A stretch of DNA of 64,000 nucleotides from positions 17,708-81,707 of the forward strand of contig CAZYSK010000021.1 of the NCBI GenBank assembly GCA_964649415.1, given 5' to 3'. The translations under genes and the position numbers were made by a program. Positions 33,306-40,814 of this stretch are shown here, one piece after another. The notes beneath the pieces are model-generated. The model had not been told where the DNA came from and did no database searches. It saw nothing but the letters and a program-made list of their open reading frames with translations. The first letter of the stretch is position 1. Every line of letters begins with the position of its first letter. The DNA is from CAZYSK01 sp964649415 (GTDB lineage Bacteria; Chloroflexota; Anaerolineae; B4-G1).

Positions 33306-34310
33306 ATGGCAGGCAAGCAACTGGGAATTGACCTGGGTACGGTGAACGTACTGGTGTACGTGCACGGGCGGGGCGTCGTCCTGCAGGAGCCATCAGTCGT
33401 CGCCATCTCGTCTGAGGAATACAAGATCGTGGCCGTCGGTGAGGAGGCCAAGATGATGCTCGGTCGCACGCCGGACGCCATTGACGTGGTGCGTCCGCTG
33501 CGCGAAGGCGTCATCGCCGACTACCGCGTCACCCAGCGCATGCTCGAATACTTCATCCGCAAGGCCGCCGGGGGCCTGGGCATCTTCAGGCCGCGCGTGA
33601 TGATCAGCGTGCCGTACGGGGTGACCAGCGTGGAGAAGCGCGCCGTGCGCGAGGCCGCGCTCGAAGCGGGAGCAGGCCGGGCGCACCTGATCCCCGAGCC
33701 TCTGGCCGGGGCGCTCGGAGCGGGCCTGCCCATCGGCAGCCCCTCCGGTAACATGGTCCTGGACATGGGCGGCGGGGCATCAGAGGCAGCCGTCATCTCG
33801 GTGAACGGCATCGTCGTCGCGCACTCGGCCCGCGTCGGCGGCCTGCGCATGGACGAGGCCATCGCCGGATACGTGCGACGCAAGTACAACCTGATGATCG
33901 GCCAGCCGACGGCCGAGGCGATCAAGATCCGCATCGGCTCCGCGCTGCCCCTCGATGAGAACCCCAAGATGGAGGTGCAGGGCCGCGATCAGGTCGCCGG
34001 ACTGCCCCGCACGATCACCGTCACCAACGAGGAAGTGACCGAGGCCCTGGCGGAACCCCTCTCGGCCGTCGTCGGCGTGGTCAAGACGGTCCTGGAAAGG
34101 ACGCCGCCCGAGCTGTCGTCGGACATCATCGACCGCGGCATGGTCATGGTGGGCGGCGGAGCCCTGCTGCGCAAGGTGGACGAGCTCATCATCCGCGAGA
34201 CCGGCGTCCCGGCCTACGTGGCCGACGCCCCGATCGCGTGCGTGTCGATGGGGGCGGGGAAGGCATTGGAGCAGTACGAGATTCTCCGCCGCAGCGTGCC
34301 CGGTCTGTAG
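33306..34310 (+). CDS. mreB: Rod shape-determining protein MreB/Mbl
   Basis: 334 residues, the standard length. Bacterial actin that guides cell-wall synthesis. Phosphate 1 motif IDLGTVNVLVYV, connect region VPYGVTSVEKRAVREAALEAGA, EPLAGALGAGLPI, phosphate 2 MVLDMGGGASEAAVISVNGIV and adenosine motif MVMVGGGALLRKVDELI are all present. mreC and mreD do not follow; the next gene converges and ends one base away. Confidence 0.96.
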   Translation: MAGKQLGIDLGTVNVLVYVHGRGVVLQEPSVVAISSEEYKIVAVGEEAKMMLGRTPDAIDVVRPLREGVIADYRVTQRMLEYFIRKAAGGLGIFRPRVMISVPYGVTSVEKRAVREAALEAGAGRAHLIPEPLAGALGAGLPIGSPSGNMVLDMGGGASEAAVISVNGIVVAHSARVGGLRMDEAIAGYVRRKYNLMIGQPTAEAIKIRIGSALPLDENPKMEVQGRDQVAGLPRTITVTNEEVTEALAEPLSAVVGVVKTVLERTPPELSSDIIDRGMVMVGGGALLRKVDELIIRETGVPAYVADAPIACVSMGAGKALEQYEILRRSVPGL

Positions 34311-36281
34311 TCAAGAAACCAAGTTTTTGGGAAAAACCTGGTTTCTTTCGCGCCTCTCTGCACCCCTGCGTTGAAACGCCAGCACCGCGTACACGTCCAC
34401 GCGCACCCTCAAAGAACGACCTTCGAGCACGCGGGTCTCCTCCACGTCCGGCGAGAGCACCCGCGCCTCCACGGGCCACGGCAGGCTGACCTCGACGTCC
34501 TGCGGCGCGCCGGCGTAGTTGACCAGGTGCAGTTGATCCATCTCGCCCTGGCGCCACCACTCGATCAGGACCGGCTCTCCGGCCTGCACGCAAGGGAGCG
34601 CGACCCCGTCCAGTTCCTCCAGCAACGCTGCCCGTTCCTCCGGCGTGGGCACGCGGAAGAGCGGGTTGTAGTCCGGCCCACCCTGCAGCAGCCGCTGAGT
34701 GGCGTGCGTACGGTCGAGCAGTTGCCGGAAAGCCGGGCGGTCGAAATAGCCCCGGTAGACCGCCATTGCCACCCGTCCCACGGCCGCCCGCAGCACCGGA
34801 TGGCGCTGTAGAAACGTGCGACCGGGCCGTTCCCGCGGCCAGACCAACGGCACGCCCGGGCACGCCTCCCCCAGCGCCAGCACGCGCCCGCCCGCGGCGG
34901 CGAACTGCGACAGCCGCGCCTGCAATCCATCGCCACCCCCCGGCGGGACGAGCAGTGTGCGCACCCCGTCCCAACTGCCGGGGCCGACGATGCGGTAGGG
35001 CAATCCGGCCGCAAGTAACGCCTGGCAGGCGGCGAAGGTGAGCGGCGCGGCGTAGCGCCAGTCGAAGGGCAGCGTGTCGTAGGGGAAGTACACCGCCAGC
35101 GGCGAGATCTCGCGCCGCTCCTCGTACAGCCCCGCGTGCGCCGCCAGCCAGCCGTGAATGCGCCCCAGCGCCTCCCGCTCCTCGGCGAAGGGCGCGCCCG
35201 TCAGCAGCGTGAAGCCGCCGTCCCGGAGGTCGAAGAACTCGGTGCCCTTGACGACCGTCGCCGTGCCACACGCGGCCCCCTCGGCGACGGCACGCCGGAA
35301 GTTGCGCGCGGGATAGACCGGGTCGAAGCCGATGCCCGCCATATACGGATCCGTCGTCACCGGCATGCCGCCCGACCAGGCGCGGGCCGCCTTGCACGTG
35401 ATGCTGTTCACCACGGGCGTGCCATCGGCCGCCAGGTGAGGCAGGCTGTGATCCTCGATCATGAGCGCGTCAGAGAAGCCGACCGCCCGGCGCAGGTCCA
35501 CGCCGAACTCGGCGTAGTGGTTGCAGTTCACCGCGTCGTACACGTTCTCGGTCACCACCACGCCAGGGCGCAGCGAGCGCGCGTAGTCCGCCAGCTCACC
35601 GATGAAATCCCACATCACCCCGGCCCGCCAGTCCAGATAGTGGCGCGTCTGCGGATCCTCGGGATCCAGGTGCGCCGGGATCTCCCGCCCCCCGGAGGCC
35701 GCCGCGTAGGCCTCCCGGCAGCGCGGGCAGGCGCAGCCCGCGCCGGTCACCCAGGTGTCGAAGAGGGACAGCGCGTGCAGCCCCATCCAGGGATTGTCGA
35801 AGAACACCCCATCGGCCCCCGCCTCGACGATCTCGCGCGCCCGCTGGCGCAACTGCTCCCGCCATCCCGGGTGCAGCCAACACGTCATGTAGCGACCCGT
35901 GTAGTAGTGAATCAGCCGGCCCCGCCGGTCGCGCGCGTACCAATCCACCTCCCGGTGGGACCCGTCGTATACGCAGTTGGAGAGCTGCACGTAGCCAAAC
36001 ACACGCAGCCCGGCCGCGTGGAACACGCCCACGGCCCGGCGGAAGCTCTCCCACTGCTCGGCCTCCTGCTCCGGCGGGAAGCCCCAGTTATGCATCAGAT
36101 ACGCCCAGTTGAAGCCCGCCTGGGCCAGCAGCCGCGCGGCATCGGCAGCGTGGCCATCGAGATGGACGGCCTCGTTGACCGGCGCGCCCATGAACTTGAG
36201 CCGGTTCATACGGACCGTGGCCGGCCCGGCCCAGAAGTAGACCGGGCGATGACGGCCGACGGCGAACAGATCAGTCTGCAT
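34311..36281 (-). CDS. Putative glycoside hydrolase (beta-galactosidase-like TIM barrel)
   Basis: About 656 residues. The N-terminal half is a TIM barrel with AARLLAQAGFNWAYLMHNWG, VFGYVQLSNCVYDGSHREVDWYARDRRG, EAGADGVFFDNPWMGLHAL and VVVTENVYDAVNCNHY. The Asp and Glu in DGVFFDNP and VVTENVYD are at places where GH42/GH13-like barrels carry catalytic acids; this is inference. The middle has a glutamine-amidotransferase-like domain (RTLLVPPGGGDGLQARLSQFAAAGGRVLAL), as in beta-galactosidase trimerisation domains, and a C-terminal beta domain. No signal peptide is seen. ATG 36281 or 36296 may be the start. The last ten codons are formed by a GAAACC-type palindrome, and its stop abuts the mreB stop. 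Confidence 0.78.
   Translation of the reverse strand: MQTDLFAVGRHRPVYFWAGPATVRMNRLKFMGAPVNEAVHLDGHAADAARLLAQAGFNWAYLMHNWGFPPEQEAEQWESFRRAVGVFHAAGLRVFGYVQLSNCVYDGSHREVDWYARDRRGRLIHYYTGRYMTCWLHPGWREQLRQRAREIVEAGADGVFFDNPWMGLHALSLFDTWVTGAGCACPRCREAYAAASGGREIPAHLDPEDPQTRHYLDWRAGVMWDFIGELADYARSLRPGVVVTENVYDAVNCNHYAEFGVDLRRAVGFSDALMIEDHSLPHLAADGTPVVNSITCKAARAWSGGMPVTTDPYMAGIGFDPVYPARNFRRAVAEGAACGTATVVKGTEFFDLRDGGFTLLTGAPFAEEREALGRIHGWLAAHAGLYEERREISPLAVYFPYDTLPFDWRYAAPLTFAACQALLAAGLPYRIVGPGSWDGVRTLLVPPGGGDGLQARLSQFAAAGGRVLALGEACPGVPLVWPRERPGRTFLQRHPVLRAAVGRVAMAVYRGYFDRPAFRQLLDRTHATQRLLQGGPDYNPLFRVPTPEERAALLEELDGVALPCVQAGEPVLIEWWRQGEMDQLHLVNYAGAPQDVEVSLPWPVEARVLSPDVEETRVLEGRSLRVRVDVYAVLAFQRRGAERRERNQVFPKNLVS
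34313..34347. repeat. GAAACC-type palindrome between mreB and the glycosidase
   Basis: Arms AAGAAACC/GGTTTCTT around a T-run, GGG, A-run centre. It begins two bases after the mreB stop and forms the 3' coding end of the convergent glycosidase gene. Probably a bidirectional terminator. Confidence 0.8.
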
Positions 36282-36386
36282 GGCCCCCCCCTGCATTGAT
36301 GAGAACGGGGGAATTGTAACCTGGGGAGGGACAGAGGGCAAGTGGCGAGCGTCAAGCGTCAAACGTCATCTACCCCCGCCGGCTCC

Positions 36387-36415
36387 TTGACGCCCGTGCA
36401 AAAATCTGGTATACT
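36387..36415 (+). promoter_or_regulatory. Strong promoter pointing into the CRISPR leader
   Basis: TTGACG (36387-36392), a 17-base spacer, and TATACT (36410-36415) with an extended TGG. It lies 330 bases before the first CRISPR repeat, on the same strand as the likely array transcript. Confidence 0.75.
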
Positions 36416-36744
36416 ACGAGTGAACTTTAACAATTGAGCCTTCTACCCGCTTCCGTGTTGCGAGCATCGAGGGGGGTAGGGGCACTTGTGGAGATGCTCG
36501 CAATCCCACACCAGGCAGGTGCAAGATGTGGGAGCAAGACGATTATGACGTGCCAGATGTGGGGGGCCAAGACAGGACCTATGCGAGCATGAGGCCGTTT
36601 TTTGACCATGTGGAGATGCTCGCAGATTGACATAACGCCAAGAAAAGCGCCGAAAATAGCCCAAAAGGCCCCCGCGAGGCCATTTTCCGGCCTAAAACGA
36701 GCAAACCCGCGCAAAAACGCGCGAAAAACGACAGGGGAAGAAGG
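36416..36744 (+). other. CRISPR leader / possible structured RNA
   Basis: About 330 bases with no convincing ORF, downstream of a strong promoter. The 9-mer TGCGAGCAT (or its complement ATGCTCGCA) occurs four times in the order forward, inverse, forward, inverse (near 36459, 36494, 36583, 36614), so two hairpins with loops of roughly 22-27 bases can form. Closer to the array are shorter hairpins (GGCC...GGCC, CGCGCAAAAACGCGCG). It is the undecayed end of the array, so I take it as the leader. Confidence 0.6.
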
Positions 36745-38023
36745 GTAGAAAAGTCCCCAGAGCCCATCCGGGCGCTGAAACTGCGAATGTGTAAATGAGT
36801 GCGAAGTCGCGCTTGCCAGTAGAAAAGTCCCCAGAGCCCATCCGGGCGCTGAAACCTTATTCATACCGCTGCGGCCGCGAATCTTAGCTTGCTTGTAGAA
36901 AAGTCCCCAGAGCCCATCCGGGCGCTGAAACCGGCAGGAACCGATGCCTCGAAGTAGACTGGGACCATGCGGGTAGAAAAGTCCCCAGAGCCCATCCGGG
37001 CGCTGAAACACACTTGCTAGGTAGTCGACGGCCCTCCATCCCTGGAGAGTAGAAAAGTCCCCAGAGCCCATCCGGGCGCTGAAACACGGGCCCCATGATG
37101 TTGTTAGTAGTTTAGCAAGAGGAGAGGTAGAAAAGTCCCCAGAGCCCATCCGGGCGCTGAAACTACCAGCCGACGGGACGTGCAGATTTTCCCATTGGAG
37201 TAGAAAAGTCCCCAGAGCCCATCCGGGCGCTGAAACCGGCATCGAGTACTCCGGCCCACAGGCCGCCATCAGTGCCAGCGCCAGGTAGAAAAGTCCCCAG
37301 AGCCCATCCGGGCGCTGAAACTCTACTTCACGTCGTCGCAGATACGACCTTCAGATGTTGCAGACTGGTAGAAAAGTCCCCAGAGCCCATCCGGGCGCTG
37401 AAACCTCTATTAGTCTCCAAGGCGACGTCATGGTGGACGACGCGCGTAGAAAAGTCCCCAGAGCCCATCCGGGCGCTGAAACGTCTGTGGGCACGGTTGC
37501 GGTGACTATATCGCTGTAGTCAGTAGAAAAGTCCCCAGAGCCCATCCGGGCGCTGAAACCTCGGTATCGTAGGCATAGACCTCCTGATCACTACAATTGG
37601 TAGAAAAGTCCCCAGAGCCCATCCGGGCGCTGAAACAGGGGCCGGCCTCCGCCAGCATCGCCGCCACCGCCAGTAGAAAAGTCCCCAGAGCCCATCCGGG
37701 CGCTGAAACGGTGCCCTCACCGACTACCCAAAGTAAACTTGCCGCGGCCACCGTAGAAAAGTCCCCAGAGCCCATCCGGGCGCTGAAACACTTCAATACT
37801 ACAAGCAACAAGAACCGGATGAACCCGTAGAAAAGTCCCCAGAGCCCATCCGGGCGCTGAAACTGGTCTCCTCCTCTGCCCACCAGGTTTCGTAGGCCGC
37901 ATCGTACTGTAGAAAAGTCCCCAGAGCCCATCCGGGCGCTGAAACACGGAAGAAGTGGAACCCGCTATTGGGCCCCAACGACACCAGTAGAAAAGTCCCC
38001 AGAGCCCATTCGGGCGCTGGAAC
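36745..38023 (+). CRISPR. CRISPR array, 17 repeats of 37 nt, 16 spacers
   Basis: Repeats begin GTAGAAAAGTCCCCAG and end CGGGCGCTGAAAC; all are identical except the last (37987-38023), which has two changes. Starts: 36745, 36819, 36895, 36973, 37049, 37127, 37200, 37285, 37368, 37446, 37523, 37600, 37673, 37753, 37827, 37909, 37987. Spacers are 36-48 nt (most 37-41) and all different. Inside the repeat CAGAGCCC and GGGCGCTG can pair as a weak stem. The decayed end on the right and the GAAAC ending indicate transcription rightward with the leader on the left. No cas gene is present in the window. The long repeats and GAAAC ending would fit type I or III systems, but the type cannot be set here. 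Confidence 0.98.
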
Positions 38024-38025
38024 GG

Positions 38026-38059
38026 AGACCCTAAAGGTTTCGGAAAACCTTTAGGGTCT
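38026..38059. repeat. AGACCCTAAAGG palindrome, copy 1
   Basis: A 34-base palindrome with arms AGACCCTAAAGG/CCTTTAGGGTCT directly after the last CRISPR repeat. Its reverse complement occurs at 38950-38983 inside a direct duplication. Confidence 0.88.
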
Positions 38060-38072
38060 TCGCAGCCATTCG

Positions 38073-38181
38073 GTAGAAGAGTCCAGAGCACATGCGCGCG
38101 CTGAAACTGGGGAAATGACCGCCATCACCGCAACCAGAGGGACGTAGAAAATTCCCCAGAGCCCATCAGCATCTTCTAAAC
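38073..38181 (+). CRISPR. Two degenerate CRISPR repeats
   Basis: 38073-38107 (35 bases, GTAGAAGAGT start and CTGAAAC end, several changes and two deletions) and 38144-38181 (GTAGAAAATTCCCCAG start, decayed end) flank a 36-base spacer-like segment. They are the distal, decaying end of the array. Confidence 0.8.
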
Positions 38182-38730
38182 TTGTCAAGTCAGCAGGAAG
38201 CAAACAGGGGGCACCGTCCGAGGATATAGAATATCTCGGTTAACAATATAGGGTGACGGTCACGGCTGGCCCGGCGGCGGCGCGATCCAGTGGATGCTAC
38301 AACCAGGCCAACGGGCTCCCGCCAGTGCAGCCCCACCAACCACGGGATGTAAGATACGGCGTCCAGCGCCCACATCTAACTGCGGTGTACAATGGGCTGC
38401 TCCGGTGTCCTGGGCGGACGAGATGGGATGAGCCTCAGCCACGCTTTAGGCACGGCGTCGGTGCGCCACGGGGCGCGCTGACGGCGTCGCTCGTGCCCGT
38501 TGCGGGAGCGTCCGGGGGAGCGCCGCAGGCCGGGCCAGGCGTGACCGTGTTTGTGCGTGTCATCGCCGCTGAAGCGTGATCCTACGCGAAGCAGGGGGAT
38601 CAACGGCGACGTGTACCGCGTTTGCGGCGGCTACCCCGCCGCTTCTTCTCGGCCTTGAACTCGCGCCGGACGCACGATCAATGTCCGCAGCGACGAGCCT
38701 TTTCCCCCTCCAAGGCGGGTGTGGACCCCA
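38182..38730. other. Non-coding or degraded region
   Basis: About 550 bases. A 108-codon open frame on the plus strand (38253-38579) has no start signal or recognisable motif and a composition like random GC-rich DNA. I see no gene, RNA or repeat here. Confidence 0.5.
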
Positions 38731-38761
38731 GAATTCGGATTTTTCTGAAAAATCCGAATTC
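38731..38761. repeat. GAATTCGGATTTTT palindrome
   Basis: A perfect 31-base palindrome with arms GAATTCGGATTTTT and AAAAATCCGAATTC around CTG. Same T-run/A-run centre as the GAAACCAGG family but with different outer arms. Confidence 0.85.
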
Positions 38762-38769
38762 TTAGTCGA

Positions 38770-39105
38770 CAAGTCCGAGCCCATCCACGCACTGAAACGG
38801 GTAGAGCATGACGGTAGGGTCGCCAGACCACCGGCCTGGAACAGCCGGGGTTGGGAAGGCGCCCTCGTCCGCTGGCCCTGCACCACCTGTTTCACGGCAC
38901 CGCGGCCCCACGCACATCCTCCCCAGAGCCCATCCGGGCGCTGAAACGGAGACCCTAAAGGTTTTCCGAAACCTTTAGGGTCTTCGCAGCCATTCGGTAG
39001 AAGAGTCCAGAGCACATGCGCGCGCTGAAACTGGGGGCATGATCGCCATCACCGCAACCAGAGGGACGTAGACAAGTCCCCAGGGCCCATTCGGGTCGAG
39101 CCCAA
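38770..39105. repeat. CRISPR-derived remnants and segmental duplication
   Basis: Repeat fragments occur near 38768-38798 (degenerate), 38917-38947 (the last 28 bases of an intact repeat) and 39068-39100 (degenerate). The block 38920-39090 repeats 38003-38160, including the palindrome, the GTAGAAGAGT repeat and its spacer-like sequence, with about 90 percent identity by eye. Palindrome copy 2 (38950-38983) is flipped relative to copy 1. Confidence 0.85.
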
Positions 39106-39107
39106 AG

Positions 39108-39395
39108 AAACCAGGTTTTCAGGAAAAAACCTGGTTTCGGGAAGCGCTTTCCAGGACGTATCTACCCATCCGTGCATTTCCCCATCCGCGGTAGTCCTGC
39201 CCCCCGCCGCAAGGCACTCAATACCCTCTTGACGCAAGACGTTTGACGCATCACGTCTGGCATTGAGCCCATTCGAACCCTGAAGCACTCCACGCGCGCG
39301 GGGCCGATGCTCTTCCCACGCAACACGCAACACGTTTGACGTCGCCTATTCGGCAGGCAGAAAGAAACCAGGTTTTCAGGAAAAAACCTGGTTTC
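39108..39395. repeat. Two GAAACCAGG palindromes
   Basis: GAAACCAGGTTTT, CAGG, then AAAAAACCTGGTTTC at 39108-39139 and again at 39364-39395. A further CRISPR-repeat-like scrap (GAGCCCATTCGAACCCTGAA) lies between them near 39265. No gene is seen in this stretch. Confidence 0.82.
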
Positions 39396-39410
39396 GAGGA
39401 GTCCTGACAC

Positions 39411-39442
39411 GAAGCCGCCTGGGACATCTCCCAGGCGGCTTC
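39411..39442. terminator. Strong hairpin at the end of the coiled-coil gene
   Basis: GAAGCCGCCTGGGA and TCCCAGGCGGCTTC form a 14-pair perfect stem with a CATC loop, 25 bases downstream of the minus-strand gene's stop. CTCTTTCC follows on the plus strand. A likely terminator. Confidence 0.7.
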
Positions 39443-39466
39443 ACTCTTTCCTACACTTGCTTGTGT

Positions 39467-40300
39467 CTATGCTGTGCGGATCACCTCCTTCTTGTCCTTT
39501 CCGTTGTTACCCCCTCCATTGCCGCCGTAGGCTGTGGATGGAACCTCGTTGGGGTAGACGGGTCGTTCCCGGCGACCTGGCCGGATGGTCTTGGTCGTGT
39601 CGGCTGCCGCGCTGGGCACCCGCTCTTCCTTCCACATTGCAACTACCACCACGAGAGCCAGAGATACGACGATCAGGCCACCCAGCGACAGAACTGCCAG
39701 AGAGAAGTTCCGCAGCCTGCGCACTCTCCGTTCCTGTTCCAGCAGAGTCGCCTCTCCCGTTCGCAACTGCCTCCACTGCTCATCAAGGCGTGCGCGCTCC
39801 GCCTTGATGTCCTCCTTCACCCCGGCGAGAGTCGCCCGTTCGGCCTCCAGGCTGTCCCGCGCGTCATCTAGCTCTGCTCGCTCATCCTGGAGCGCCTTCT
39901 TACCCTCGGCCAGACTCGCCTCTTCTGCCTTCAGATTCGCCCACCCCTGGTTCAGGTCGGCCCGCTCGGCATCAAGCTCCGTCCTCTCTTGCTCAAGATC
40001 CTCCCGCTCTTCAGCAAGATTGTCTTGCTCTTCGCTCAGCTTTGCCCACTCCTGCTCTAGCCGCAGCTTCTCAGCTTCGAGGCGCTCCTGGAGAGAGGGA
40101 GCTGAATCTGCCGCAGGCGAAGGGCTGTCTTCAGTCTCTCCCGGCGTCGATGGGGGCGTCGGCTCTTCCCCCGCCGGTGCCTGCTTCCACGCGGCCTCGA
40201 CCTCAGGCGGCAGGACCTGAGGGCGAAACACGGCGACGGCGAGAATAACGCCCAGAAGGACTATCGTAAGCGTGAACTTGGTCATGTTCTGTGCCATCAT
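39467..40300 (-). CDS. Membrane-anchored coiled-coil protein
   Basis: 277 residues. One N-terminal membrane segment (about 8-25), a Pro/Glu/Ser-rich linker (38-66), a long coiled coil (about 68-195) built of repeats such as LEQERTELDAERADLNQGWANLKAEEASL with an 11-residue-like period, a second membrane segment (about 203-226) and a glycine/asparagine-rich tail. Both membrane segments and the helix suggest a protein that spans or lies along the membrane and multimerises. GGAGG precedes tandem ATG codons. It is divergent from the giant sensor kinase. Function unknown. Confidence 0.83.
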   Translation of the reverse strand: MMAQNMTKFTLTIVLLGVILAVAVFRPQVLPPEVEAAWKQAPAGEEPTPPSTPGETEDSPSPAADSAPSLQERLEAEKLRLEQEWAKLSEEQDNLAEEREDLEQERTELDAERADLNQGWANLKAEEASLAEGKKALQDERAELDDARDSLEAERATLAGVKEDIKAERARLDEQWRQLRTGEATLLEQERRVRRLRNFSLAVLSLGGLIVVSLALVVVVAMWKEERVPSAAADTTKTIRPGRRERPVYPNEVPSTAYGGNGGGNNGKDKKEVIRTA

Positions 40301-40814
40301 TTTGCCACCTCCCTGGTCTCAAGGTCCTAGTCTCAAGGTCTCAAGGTAAACAGCAGATTGATTGGCTCAGTTGATCCCATGCGATGAGACTGGCTGTCCT
40401 CTTGTCTCACCCACATCTTACACTATTCTGAATGACCCCGCATCAGGAGTAGGAATCATCTTCTATGGGTCATACGGGGGGTGGCCAGATAGCGCTTTTG
40501 GCATCCCGATTTCACCCTACACGCGGCACATAACCATCCGCTCCGCGATACACCCTCGCTCCCTCCAGCCTCGTATCCTCCTTCTTACCTATGTGATCCC
40601 GCCGGATACGTAGTTCTTTTGACCCTGTCCAGAATGGGGTGTTCTACTAATGACAGGAGCCGTGTAATGATGTACAATGTGCTTGCCAGGCGCAGGACGG
40701 CCATCGACACGGAGCAGGACCCCCGCGCCTTGTTCGACATGACGGGGCTAAGCACGCCCTCGCCGCATACAGACCCAACGTGCACGGGACGGGGAATAGT
40801 GAGAAGAGGGAAAC
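40301..40814. other. Long divergent intergenic region
   Basis: 514 bases between the coiled-coil gene and the sensor kinase. There is a small repeat of CTCAAGGTC near 40320-40345. Short frames exist but lack start signals. TTGACC near 40619 and TACAAT near 40673 resemble promoter boxes but are not correctly spaced to each other. No gene is seen. Confidence 0.5.

Noticed and set aside
36427..37931. Long open frames on the minus strand across the CRISPR array
   Set aside because: They consist of the translated repeat (FQRPDGLWGLFY and VSAPGWALGTFL patterns) joined by random spacer translation. The array itself explains them.
38253..38579. 108-codon open frame on the plus strand right of the CRISPR array
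   Set aside because: No ribosome site, no recognisable motif, amino-acid composition of random GC-rich DNA, and surrounded by decayed repeats.
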